64,000 nucleotides of DNA, taken from positions 372,001 through 436,000 of the forward strand of contig NC_009044.1 in the NCBI RefSeq assembly GCF_000209165.1. The letters run 5' to 3'. Positions 20,645-30,477 of this stretch are shown piece by piece (position 1 is the first letter of the stretch; every line of letters starts with the position of its first letter). The translations under genes were made by a program, and so were the position numbers. The notes beneath the pieces were generated by a model, which saw only the letters and a list, made by a program, of their open reading frames with translations, made no database searches and had not been told where the DNA came from. Source of the DNA: Scheffersomyces stipitis CBS 6054. Taxonomy: Eukaryota > Ascomycota > Pichiomycetes > Serinales > Debaryomycetaceae.

Positions 20645-22204
20645 ATGATAACTCCATTCTTTAGTATCAGGCAGGACGACGAATTCGTCTATATTGATGT
20701 TAAGATTTCCCATGTCAGATTCAGTGCCCAGGGCATTGAGATGATCGTAGACAATGAGCTTTTCATCTTTTCGCTCAGCCCCTACTATTTGAGGTTGAGA
20801 CTTCCCTATGCCTGTGTTGACGATGAGAGATCACATGCTGAATATAACCTGAAGGACGAAGCAGTAAATATCAAAATTCCCAAAGAGACAAAAGGACAAT
20901 TCTTTCCTGACTTGGACTTGACCACGAAACTCTTAGCAAGAACTGCTGAGAGCCAGCCACTTGATGAAAACGAATTGAAAGAGGTTGGAAAGCCGGAAAC
21001 GAAAGAAAACAACTCAATTCCAAAACATGCTAAGCCTTTAATCGAAGAACTTGATGTGAATAACGATATATCCTCTACAAAAACGCAGCAGTTAGAACAG
21101 GATATAGCTGAAGGGGAAAAGTTCAACTGGGAGATATCTCAGGAAGCTGCTACTGATCCGGCCATAAACACTGATGACAGTATCAAGATGGCGGCTATCA
21201 AGTACGGTTTCAATAATCAATACAATGCCATTGTTGGAGTGTCTGTTTCTAACGGAAATGATATCAACGAGTTGGGTGATCCAGAAAACACTCCTGCTAC
21301 AGATAGAATAATAGAGAGATTGATCAAGGAGAACATCAAGTTTGATCCCGAGTTCTATGCTGCTGACTACATCATGGAGAAGTACCCCAGCCCTGATGAT
21401 GAGAAGTCTTTCAAGGAGCTCTTGGAATGGAAGAATCCCTTGGTGAGGCAATTCTTGAAATGGTACAAGGCTCAGCAGCAATTGCCTTTAGCCGAAAGAA
21501 CGCAGGTAATGCCCGTACAATTCTCTAAAGAAGAACAGGAAAAGATGATAAACCTTCCTCGTAAGTCATATCTTGTAGAAGAGGTGTTTAGACCACAACT
21601 CTACACGCTTCTTGTCTCGTTGTTGTTTTCGTATCATTTCGATTTGAGAGAGACTGAAGGCGAACACAATATAGAAAGTGCATGGACCATAGGCAGATTG
21701 ACTCCACAAATAGCATACTTGGATTCGCAGATTCTTGTTCCTACTGGAAATGAGAGTATATTGCGCGCTGCCGTCATAACTGGTATAAGAAGAGCCCTCT
21801 CTTATCCTTTGCATAGAAACTACAATTTGACCGTCAAGGTTTGGGAAGATGTGTATTATAATCTCAGAGGGGGAAAAAGATTGGTGTTGAAGGCATTGTT
21901 AGACTTGAAGGAGTTGTTCAGATATCATGATGTCTACTATGTGTATGATAAGATATGGCTCGAAGACTTCTGTTCGTGGTTGATCAGTGACGATGTTACC
22001 GAGGCTACACTTCGTACATTAGCTCATGACTTAAAGATGGAGTACACCGGCTTACAGAAGACTGATATCACCTTCGAGAAATTGGATACTGAAGCCTCTC
22101 AAGAAGATGGAGAGGAAGACAAGGAGGACATAATTGCCTTGAATCTTCACGACATAGAAGTCATGGCTGAGAACCTGTTCCAGGCTTTCCAGAATAACTT
22201 ATAG
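20645..22204 (+). CDS. SHQ1: H/ACA snoRNP assembly chaperone Shq1
   Basis: 519 residues from the ATG at 20645; the frame extends upstream only to a TTG at 20618. The N-terminal CS (Hsp20-like) domain covers about residues 1-95 (MITPFFSIRQDDEFVYIDVK, IVDNELFIFSLSPYYLRLRLP). A charged linker leads to the helical Shq1 domain at about 235-450, with RKSYLVEEVFRPQLYTLLVSLL and SAWTIGRLTPQIAYLD. Shq1 binds free dyskerin (Cbf5), protects it from aggregation and RNA, and hands it to H/ACA particle assembly, which supports pseudouridylation, rRNA processing and telomerase RNA stability. An acidic C-terminal stretch (EDGEEDKED) is usual. The gene is divergent from DPH1 and its stop is 51 bases from the converging neighbour. 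Confidence 0.92.
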   Translation: MITPFFSIRQDDEFVYIDVKISHVRFSAQGIEMIVDNELFIFSLSPYYLRLRLPYACVDDERSHAEYNLKDEAVNIKIPKETKGQFFPDLDLTTKLLARTAESQPLDENELKEVGKPETKENNSIPKHAKPLIEELDVNNDISSTKTQQLEQDIAEGEKFNWEISQEAATDPAINTDDSIKMAAIKYGFNNQYNAIVGVSVSNGNDINELGDPENTPATDRIIERLIKENIKFDPEFYAADYIMEKYPSPDDEKSFKELLEWKNPLVRQFLKWYKAQQQLPLAERTQVMPVQFSKEEQEKMINLPRKSYLVEEVFRPQLYTLLVSLLFSYHFDLRETEGEHNIESAWTIGRLTPQIAYLDSQILVPTGNESILRAAVITGIRRALSYPLHRNYNLTVKVWEDVYYNLRGGKRLVLKALLDLKELFRYHDVYYVYDKIWLEDFCSWLISDDVTEATLRTLAHDLKMEYTGLQKTDITFEKLDTEASQEDGEEDKEDIIALNLHDIEVMAENLFQAFQNNL

Positions 22205-22255
22205 AGTAGAATAGTATGTTTCTATATTTGATGGAAAATAAAAATGTATAGTATT

Positions 22256-23629
22256 CTAGTTACGAAAGATAGCTCCAAGAGCGCCACCGACCAATCCTCT
22301 CACTCTGTTCACATCTGCTCTGGCGTAAGCAACGAGGAGTCCAAAACTCAAACTGAATGCAAGTGTTTCTAAGCGTAAATTTCTCTCCGTGGGCTCTGCT
22401 GAAAGAAAAGTTCCGATTGCCTTTGGAGCAACATAAAGCGATAATTCCTTTCGTCTGTGAGGACTTTCTACAAAGATACTGAATCCACAAGCCATGGACC
22501 CAAGATTAGGAGATGCACACTCCCAGAAATCATTCGACACATTCGTGAAATAGTACGAGAGCTTTCTGAACAGACACAAAAAGAGCCAATCCAAGGCTGT
22601 GAAAGAACCAAGGAATACTGATGATCTGATGGTATTTAGCAAGTATTTTTTGGGGCTTCCTCTTCGTATGAGGAACATGATTAAGTTTAATGTTCCATAG
22701 AGGTTGAACGCGAGTGTGAACAGTTTTCCAAACTTTATCAAAACATGTTTAATACAACTATCTGTGCTGAATCCATGGAGAACTCTGCAAGGAATCACGC
22801 CTGGTAAAGAAAGATCGCCATCAGACGGGTTCATGCCCTTCAGCTTGCAATAGTCTTGTAGTATCATATAGTTGGAGTCTTGTTTCTCCGCCTTTTCTCC
22901 TGGTTTGATGTAATGCAATTCTCCGCATCGAAACTGACGAAATGCTGTTACCAATTCTTCGTCCATGTGCGAAGATGCCGAGATCCAATTTCTGTACCCT
23001 GGAGTCAACCGCTCTGGGCGTGAGAACCAAGTGTCCATGATAAAGTAGGAGGAAACAATGAATAATAGAGCATCTCCATAAGTTGACAAGGAAGTCAACC
23101 CAGAGTAATGGTAATGCTTCAATATTTGAGGTGCATATGTTGACACCAATGTATCCAACGCTCTAGTTGCCAACACCAACGTCATATCTAAAGTATAGTA
23201 TCTGTCATAAGTAACAGATCGCTTCTGGAAAGAAGGAAAGTTAATCAATGAAGAAAGTGAGCTAGCAATGAAAGTCGTCAAGAATGTTAATGTAGACTTG
23301 GATAATGGAACCTTACTAGTAACGAGTATACTTTTAACTATAGGAGACAATATATTAAGGGTTGCAACCATTCTTCCAATGAATACTGGGAATCCCAGAT
23401 GGTGTAAGCCTCTGATGATGGTGTGTAGAGCATTACGGGGAATCTCTTTCACCTTACCTTTTCTGGCTAAGCTGAAACTACGTCTTATCAATTTAGGCAA
23501 GACGACGTAGATGAACGCTAATATGAAGGATGTTCTTGTAGAACGAGAGAGGAGTCCTCTACGTATCACCAACTCTATTGAAGATCGGATAGCATTTCGT
23601 CTTGCAGCGGAGATTGACGAAGGAACCAT
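22256..23629 (-). CDS. TMEM135-like multi-pass membrane protein
   Basis: 457 residues with several hydrophobic segments and a very basic N-terminus. The C-terminal half contains VIPCRVLHGFSTDSCIKHVL, then FNLYGTLNLIMFLI, a RSSVFLGSF segment, FLCLFRKL, and ESPHRRKELSLYVAPKAIG. The order of these blocks matches the TMEM135 family (cysteine-containing segment with HP/HG-x-x-S-C, then a membrane region, then a basic loop before a helix of small residues). Animal TMEM135 is linked to peroxisomes, mitochondria and lipid handling; the role in yeasts is not established and I know of no S. cerevisiae counterpart. ATG at 23627-23629. It converges on SHQ1. Family membership is likely, function is inference only. 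Confidence 0.62.
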   Translation of the reverse strand: MVPSSISAARRNAIRSSIELVIRRGLLSRSTRTSFILAFIYVVLPKLIRRSFSLARKGKVKEIPRNALHTIIRGLHHLGFPVFIGRMVATLNILSPIVKSILVTSKVPLSKSTLTFLTTFIASSLSSLINFPSFQKRSVTYDRYYTLDMTLVLATRALDTLVSTYAPQILKHYHYSGLTSLSTYGDALLFIVSSYFIMDTWFSRPERLTPGYRNWISASSHMDEELVTAFRQFRCGELHYIKPGEKAEKQDSNYMILQDYCKLKGMNPSDGDLSLPGVIPCRVLHGFSTDSCIKHVLIKFGKLFTLAFNLYGTLNLIMFLIRRGSPKKYLLNTIRSSVFLGSFTALDWLFLCLFRKLSYYFTNVSNDFWECASPNLGSMACGFSIFVESPHRRKELSLYVAPKAIGTFLSAEPTERNLRLETLAFSLSFGLLVAYARADVNRVRGLVGGALGAIFRN

Positions 23630-24288
23630 TAATATTGAATTTAGAAAAAGTGAAAAATCTCGAGATGCTCAACACAATGAGCAAAATACGCGTTAGATAA
23701 GCACAGCACTGAATATATGAAACCTGATTTTTCGAGATCTGGATATACCATGAAGTTTTCTTCGAGTTCTTGCAGTTCTTAAAGTTCTTCTTGAAAGAAC
23801 AAATTATCTTTTTCAATTGAAAATTTCAGTTCAAAGACATCTTATCTAGTTCCATCGGAGATTTAGGCTCTTCTGCTCGGTCTGAAAAAAGTTTTGTGGG
23901 GAAACATACGATAATTCGTAGCACTAAGAATAACAAAATGACTACAAGAGGCTATGTAGGTAGAATTATACGATTTCTCTAATACCACTAAAATACTCAC
24001 AGAACAAATAGATACCAACAAATGATGAAACTGTTAAGAAAGCAAGACATTACGTAGATTAGCGTGTTGTTAATAAAAACAGATCTAGCTACGAGATTTA
24101 GACAATTCAATACACACCTAAAATACTACACTTTCTACGATACAATATACATACAATATACATTGTATATGTAATAAATACTCTATCATGAATCGTTAAC
24201 GTGACTCTTTGCTGTCGCGGCTCTGACAAGAACTTTTAGTATGTGAAATAATCAGCGAAAGTAGACAGTGCAAATGTCAGGGACATCA
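23630..24288. other. Intergenic, upstream of the TMEM135-like gene
   Basis: AT-rich spacer between two minus-strand genes. It includes an imperfect palindromic run ATACAATATACATTGTAT near 24151-24168. Short frames are not convincing and I see no RNA gene. Confidence 0.5.
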
Positions 24289-25914
24289 TTATCTGCTTGA
24301 GGGAGAAAGGATATCGTGGGGGTATCTGCCCACATTCAGCAGCTGGCGTGAGTGGGAGATGTGGGGAGGGTTAGCTGAATCAAGTATACTTTCATTGGCA
24401 TCGTTGCGAGGAATCAACTTGGACGAATCCCCGGCCGTGGTGTTGCTGATATCAGAAACGGTATCTACATCTACAGTCATATCATGGTCTTCATTTTCGT
24501 TTTCACGACTTTCTGTTGTAGGGTGGGACGATAGCGACCGCTGCTGTCTTTGGCCTGCCCCAGGAACTCGGGGCAATGGAGGAGCCAAAGTTTCTGAAGG
24601 TGAAACCAAGTCTACTGACATGCTTTCTGACTTTTGTCTTTTGTGAGCATTCTGCTGTTGAGACAGTTGTGGTATGAAAGGGTTTCCACCTCCTATGATT
24701 GGTCCTTGCCCCGGACCCTCGGGTTTCCAGTGGTGAAACTGGATGATATGCTGGAACGAAGTCATTGACTCTTGAGAAGGAGGCTCTGTCAGTTTACTTT
24801 GTTTGTGAAGTGGCTGTGCTGGTGATGGCTTTACTTGTATGGTGGAAGTAGCTCCTAGTGGCGATTGGAGCTGGAGGGAAGGGTTTCCGGGTGGCGGTAG
24901 AGGCTGGAGATTGGCGCCTTTCGATCTTGCCGAAAGCTGTTGTTGTGAAGGATACTCAGCCGGTGCTAAATCTATGGTGTTTGTGCGACTTTGGCGCAAA
25001 CTGGGTGATTCTACAGGCATAGAGAAGTGCCGTTGATGCAGCTGAATCGATCTTCCACGTCGGGAAGACGAAGAACCAGTAGTAGGAACACCTCTATACG
25101 GCGTAGTAGGTGAAGCTAGGTTTGCAACTGCAGCAGCACCAATTTTAGCAGGTGAAAGCGGCCTTCTAACTGCAGAAGTGTTCGACGAAGAACCAGTACC
25201 AAATCTATAATTTATTGGAGGCACCGGACTGGCATTCAATGTGTCCAGAAGCATTGTCAGACGAATCAAGCCACCGCTGGAAGATCTACTGTGTGATTTC
25301 TGGTAATGGGTAGATTCAGAAGGTTTATGAGATTGTGATTGAGGCTGTACTTGAGAATGTGGTTGTGATTGTGGTTGTGATTGCTGTTGTTGGTATTGTT
25401 GCAATTGTTGGAGCTGGGCATTTTCAGGCCCTTCCGTCGTGTTTCCTACGCACATTAATGGAATGAGATTGACGGGGATCTGTGCTCGAAGAGCTGTTTG
25501 GATGATCGAGAGATTTTTGTTGGCAATTTCGACCCGGTAGAAGTCCTGTTTTGTTTTCTCCTGTTCAGCTCGTAATTTCACGGTTTCGATGAAGGCATTT
25601 TCTGAATATGGAAAGGACGATACATTGGGCCCCAAAAGCGAGAGCAATCCTGTTTTATCAATGGAATGGAAAGCTTCCGTATCTGCATTATCACCCTGTG
25701 TTTGCGTATGAGGATTGTCGAGTTCAGAAGTCGATGCTGGGCGTTTTTGCGGAATTCTGGATGCGGAGGAAGGATTGGATGCAGATGAAGTCGATGAGAT
25801 TGTGTTTGGATTTGTGTTTGTGTTTGAGCTGGCGCTGGAGCCGGAGCTCTTCGATGCCTTCTCCTGGCTGGAGAACTTGTCTATGAGGGAATGGACGCTC
25901 ATGGAAGCAGACAT
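24289..25914 (-). CDS. Unrecognised low-complexity protein with one conserved-looking helical block
   Basis: 541 residues, mostly Ser, Gln, Pro and Asn. An ordered segment at about 105-160 reads NAFIETVKLRAEQEKTKQ, DFYRVEIANKNLSIIQTAL and AQIPVNLIPLMCVG: a charged helix, then a hydrophobic helix. A QQ-rich tract follows. Two more compact blocks are LSPAKIGAAAVANLASPTTP (about 253) and FQHIIQFHHWKPEGPG (about 385). Several S/T-P sites could be CDK or MAPK targets. The pattern suggests a nuclear or regulatory factor with short interaction motifs in a disordered chain, but I do not recognise the family and assign no function. It has a 2.7-kb upstream spacer, as regulators often do. Confidence 0.6.
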   Translation of the reverse strand: MSASMSVHSLIDKFSSQEKASKSSGSSASSNTNTNPNTISSTSSASNPSSASRIPQKRPASTSELDNPHTQTQGDNADTEAFHSIDKTGLLSLLGPNVSSFPYSENAFIETVKLRAEQEKTKQDFYRVEIANKNLSIIQTALRAQIPVNLIPLMCVGNTTEGPENAQLQQLQQYQQQQSQPQSQPHSQVQPQSQSHKPSESTHYQKSHSRSSSGGLIRLTMLLDTLNASPVPPINYRFGTGSSSNTSAVRRPLSPAKIGAAAVANLASPTTPYRGVPTTGSSSSRRGRSIQLHQRHFSMPVESPSLRQSRTNTIDLAPAEYPSQQQLSARSKGANLQPLPPPGNPSLQLQSPLGATSTIQVKPSPAQPLHKQSKLTEPPSQESMTSFQHIIQFHHWKPEGPGQGPIIGGGNPFIPQLSQQQNAHKRQKSESMSVDLVSPSETLAPPLPRVPGAGQRQQRSLSSHPTTESRENENEDHDMTVDVDTVSDISNTTAGDSSKLIPRNDANESILDSANPPHISHSRQLLNVGRYPHDILSPSSR

Positions 25915-28641
25915 TGCACGAGAGAGAGGTGTCTATGAACGTGTGGTAGGGTGGAGACAAAGACAAAATGCGAGAACGAACATGGGCCGGACAGGGCTGG
26001 GGAAGAAGTGAAAAGAAAGATAAGCAGCGGTACTAACAGGAGCGTGGCAGATGCAACACAAGTCCCGAGAATAACAATTGCAAGCGACCAGAATGTAAAG
26101 AAAAGCTAGTAACGTACTAGAAACCAAGCTGGAAAATGGTCTGAAAACAGAGATCTGGTGCCAAAAAGAAGATGATGATTATTAAAAATAAATTTGATGT
26201 GCTTAAAAATCAACTCTCTCACTGAGTAGAAAAAAGTACTAGAAAATAAACTGCTTGCTTTAATAATAATAAACAGTAAATATAATAGCGGGTCCAGAAT
26301 GAGAAAAGATCCATTTGTGATTCCAAATAAATTCAACAAGGCGGATATACAACTTCAACCTATGGGGACTTAAATTATATACATAAAGTATAGACTGAGA
26401 CCAATTATAAAGTTTTGTAGATCTTTTATGTATCCTTTTTGAAAATTATATCGACACAAACTGTATTCCATGTACCAAATACCATAAATTAAAGAAACCT
26501 TCTGTGTCTAACACGGCGATGGTAGTCCCCATCTTCGTGAATCCTCCAGTAAATGAATACAGACTGAAATCTGGAACTGGCCAAAAGGGTGTCTCTGAGA
26601 TCACCCTATTAATATGCCATATAAGCCCATCTGGTAATCTCCAGTCCCCACCATATGCATTTCATGATTCAAGTGGGAAAATATCCTCTGCATTTTTAAC
26701 AATGAATCTTTCAGTTTTCGCTGTTATTGTTAGGATCGCCGTCTTTGCACCTCCATTTCAAGAGCTCTCTTTCTACTTCATGCCTCACAATGTATTCTAT
26801 TCTCGACTCTGCAGCACACACTATTTCATGCTCCAGTCAAGTCTGAGATTTCTTTAATTCTGTGCTCTACCTTGTATCTATTTTCCTTTATTCGCAAATT
26901 TACACAATTTTTTCTCTGTCGCCTTCGGTCACCTACTGCTCCATCATGTAGGTGGGAAGTAACTGGGTGCTGTTTCGTGTTTTTAGCCTGATCTTGAGGC
27001 TGGTGGATCGGAATGTGTTTCATTTACGTGGGAATGCTAACACATACGCTAACTGCCGCGTTTCTGCTTACAACCGCTTCCAATGTCATAATACCGTGTT
27101 GATTTGACCCTTGACAATATTAACACATATCTGTCTCCATCAGGGCAGAATTTCTCAACCTTCTCTCCACGAACTCATTTGGGTCCATTTTGAACTCCGT
27201 ATTTTTTACGCAACTCCTTAACCATCTGCACAGGGCACACAACGCAGATACCAAGATCTAAGGTTAGTATGAAGTTGTTCCGGGGGTGTTATAGCCATTA
27301 GAGTAGAAGTAATAACCGCTTTTTGTCGGTATGTCGTCGTATTCTTGTTTGTACTATATTTGGCTCAAATTGATAGGCTGAATAGGAGAGTGTTCAAATA
27401 CTTTATTGCTAGTCTTTCCATCGCAGACTTCAGGCAATCTAAGAAATCTCCTTCTAATACTTCTACAAGCATTTTGAAGAATAGACATTTGGCTATTGTT
27501 TCGCTTGCAAACGTTAGCATTAGATAAGATTCTACAAGGCATGTATAGCAGAGAATTGATGTTGTAATCTTAAGCCAAGTGTGCAATAATACTGCGAATT
27601 AGCAAATTTCATGTAAAACTATGAACAAATTGGATACTAACTTGCAAGTCAAATCACCATTCTTGTATTACTCAATGTTCTATCCGTTGGCTGCAACGAT
27701 TTCAAAAAAAAATAAAACTCCTCATCCTATACAACTTCTGGCTGGATTGGTATATACGTCTCAATGTGGAATAGTAGAGTTCCATATCAGTTACATGAAT
27801 TTCCTATTTCGTCTGATTGAAGGATGCGCAATTTCGCTTATTGACGGGAAAATACTGCATTGCGTAGCGATGTCACGGCCCATTCGTTGTTCCTTTGATC
27901 AGTCGGAAACTGGTTAAACCATATGAAACGGCTCCCAAACGTGCCGTGGGATAAAGATCATTGTAGCTACTTTTTGAGTAGAAGATATACGAGCTCATGG
28001 CCCCTGAAATACGATGCACTTGCAAAAGGTCAGCTGTAATTATCTGCTCTCACCGTACACACATGAAATATATGTGATTATTTCAGCAATAGGTGGAATA
28101 TATATTTACCATTTTCTAACTGAGCAGCTCTGTCCACATATTTCTGGATAAAAAGGCAGAGTTCAGCTATGAAATCTTAAGTGGAAGAGTGAAGAACTAC
28201 GGAAAGCCATTGAAAGAAAAAAACAATAGAAAAAAACCTTGGATTCAGTTTAAGGAATTCATTTCAAGGAATATTTAATTAGGCATATATGTTAACTGAT
28301 GTTTTCGTAAATGGAATTCGTCTTGCAGAGATTTTAACTATTTTGCACCCATTTGAGTTTATACCCCAAGCGCACTAATATTAGTGTAGAATCACTGTTG
28401 CGGCATGGGTGTCTAGACATATCACACAATCTGCAGGATTCATGTTGATGTGTCTTTTCCAAAATTTTAAAAATCTCGAAATCAACTTTGAAGATCGAGA
28501 CTGTTCTCCATAGCTTAAACCATCTGGGCCTGGAAATATAGAAAGTGACGCGCGTCTAATTTAGCGAGCTGGACGACGCTTATTAACCGTCAGAATTGTA
28601 GAGTTTTGAGATAAACAGATCTGGAATTTGCACAATCTAAT
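25915..28641. promoter_or_regulatory. 2.7-kb divergent gene-free region
   Basis: The region lies between the unrecognised minus-strand gene and RUD3. None of its small open frames (for example 27621-27917, 98 codons with an ATG) has a recognisable domain or coding-like composition. Base composition is AT-rich throughout. ACGCGCGT at 28549-28556, just before RUD3, resembles a degenerate MluI cell-cycle box. It may hold extended control sequence for the low-complexity regulator or an unannotated non-coding transcript. Confidence 0.45.
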
Positions 28642-30132
28642 ATGGCCAAGAACAAGAAAAAGCTGAATAAGAAGCCGAAATCTAGTCCTACAGATGGCGC
28701 TGATATTGGAAATGATGATATAAACAATGAGGGAGATATTGTTGCAGAAGAAGAAGAAACCATAGAAAGCGAGACCCAAGATGTCAATGGAAGTTCAGAA
28801 ATAGTAGAAAACGGATTACCTTCGAAAGTCGACAGCGAGCAAGCTATGAAGATTAAGCTGTTAGAGGAAAAGGTTGCATCTTTGACAATTGAGTTGAAGA
28901 ATAGGGACGAACAATTACTGCATCTGAAAAATGTGTATGTAAATGGAGAGTCCGGAGAAAATGGCACCAAAGAAGAAAATGAGCGAAATAGTGCCCAGGA
29001 TGAAAGCGTACAAGAGCTTTCTGATAAGTTGGCAGCTGCTATAGACGAAAGAGACGAGATTCAAAGGTCGTATGATGCATTGTTGGGCAGGTTGCAATCT
29101 GTGAAAACGATATTCAACAAATTAAAAGTAGCAGAGTCTGAACTAGAAGAGACGAAAGATACTCTTGCACTTGCAGTGGATGAAAATGCCAGTTTGAAAG
29201 AGAAGATTCAAGTGCTAGCGGCCATGGAGACGAAAAACGAGCATGACAGTGCCGTGGTTAAAAAATTGAAAGAGCAAAATGAGGATTTGAATGGTGAGTG
29301 TGACAGGTTATCGGATTCGTTAACCAAGACGAGAAGAGAATATCAACTGCAGCTTGAAGAGCTCCAGGATGAAAAGTACAGTTTGGAGAACCAGAACTCG
29401 AAGCTTTCGAAAAAGATCAATGAGCTCAAAGTTGAAATCAGCGAGTTCAATCTCATCCGCGACGAGTTAAATATGGAAAACAAAAATTCTTTGTTGAAAA
29501 TCGAAGAGCTCAATGACAAAATCACTGGTAGAGATACTGAAATCAGCCAATTATACTCGACTATCAAAGAACTGGAAAGAGCTAACAACGAAAAACAGCT
29601 GGCATTCAATTCTGCTGAAGTAAAGTACAAATCCCAGATCGAACTGTTGGAAAAAGCGTTAGCTGCAGCAAAGGCGGAGTCAGTTTCCAAGCTGAAAGAG
29701 TTGGCACAAGCACAGGAACAAATAGAGCAGCTCAAGGTGGAGTCCAAGGAAGCTGAACAGTTGAAGGTGGAAATTAACAACAAACAGTTGATAATCGGCA
29801 AGCTCCGTCACGAGGCCATCATTTTGAACGAGCACTTGACCAAGTCGTTAACTATGTTGAAACAGCATGGTGGTGAAGGCAACAAAACCATAGACAAGGA
29901 GTTGATATCCAACGTTGTCATCAGCTTTTTGCAGTTTCCTCGTGGTGATACCAAAAAGTTCGAAGCATTGCAGTTGATCAGCGCTTTGTTGGAATGGTCC
30001 GAATCCCAGAGAGTTGCGGCTGGCTTGAGCCATACTGGCCCAGCTTCCAAGAGCGAAGATGGAGATAAACAAAAGCAAAGTTTTGTTAATCTCTGGACCG
30101 ATTTCCTTGAGAAGGAGTCGAGTGGAAAATGA
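28642..30132 (+). CDS. RUD3: Golgin Rud3 (GRAB-domain coiled-coil protein of the cis-Golgi)
   Basis: 496 residues against 484 in S. cerevisiae. A short basic start (MAKNKKKLNKKPK) and an acidic linker precede a continuous coiled coil from about 60 to 395. The C-terminal GRAB/GRIP-like domain includes LRHEAIILNEHLTKSLTMLK (about 388-407) and IDKELISNVVISFLQFPRG (about 418-436), followed by DTKKFEALQLISALLEW. The GRAB domain binds Arf1 and places the golgin on early Golgi membranes, where it tethers vesicles. The other yeast GRIP golgin, Imh1, is much longer and has a true GRIP domain at its extreme end. The gene lies 345 bases upstream of RFC1 on the same strand. Confidence 0.88.
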   Translation: MAKNKKKLNKKPKSSPTDGADIGNDDINNEGDIVAEEEETIESETQDVNGSSEIVENGLPSKVDSEQAMKIKLLEEKVASLTIELKNRDEQLLHLKNVYVNGESGENGTKEENERNSAQDESVQELSDKLAAAIDERDEIQRSYDALLGRLQSVKTIFNKLKVAESELEETKDTLALAVDENASLKEKIQVLAAMETKNEHDSAVVKKLKEQNEDLNGECDRLSDSLTKTRREYQLQLEELQDEKYSLENQNSKLSKKINELKVEISEFNLIRDELNMENKNSLLKIEELNDKITGRDTEISQLYSTIKELERANNEKQLAFNSAEVKYKSQIELLEKALAAAKAESVSKLKELAQAQEQIEQLKVESKEAEQLKVEINNKQLIIGKLRHEAIILNEHLTKSLTMLKQHGGEGNKTIDKELISNVVISFLQFPRGDTKKFEALQLISALLEWSESQRVAAGLSHTGPASKSEDGDKQKQSFVNLWTDFLEKESSGK

Positions 30133-30477
30133 ACACATGACTTTAAGTCGTCTTGCATTTTTATGTACATATATTGCATCTTAATAGTAACGAATGTTAT
30201 ATTTACGAGTACTTAAGAACTGTAGCGTATCTCTCGTACATACTCATATACGTATGCATTTTCAACTCTGTAGTTTTAGATTTACTTTCTATGTATTCGC
30301 AAGTTGTCTCCCGACTTTCATTGTTAAATTGTAGGATGCTTATACTACTTTTTTATGTCGCGCTACCATTTGAAACAAATCAATTGATCGCGTCTCAAAT
30401 GAAAAATCCAAGCTATTCACGGTTCTTAATTTTCAATACATTACAGTATTGCAATTATTAAATTAATTTCTGCAACC
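30133..30477. other. Intergenic RUD3/RFC1
   Basis: AT-rich spacer with the RUD3 3' flank and the short RFC1 promoter. I see no defined element I would assign with confidence. Confidence 0.45.

Noticed and set aside
27621..27917. 98-codon ATG open frame upstream of RUD3
   Set aside because: No motif, no coding-like codon bias and an isolated position in a gene-poor spacer.
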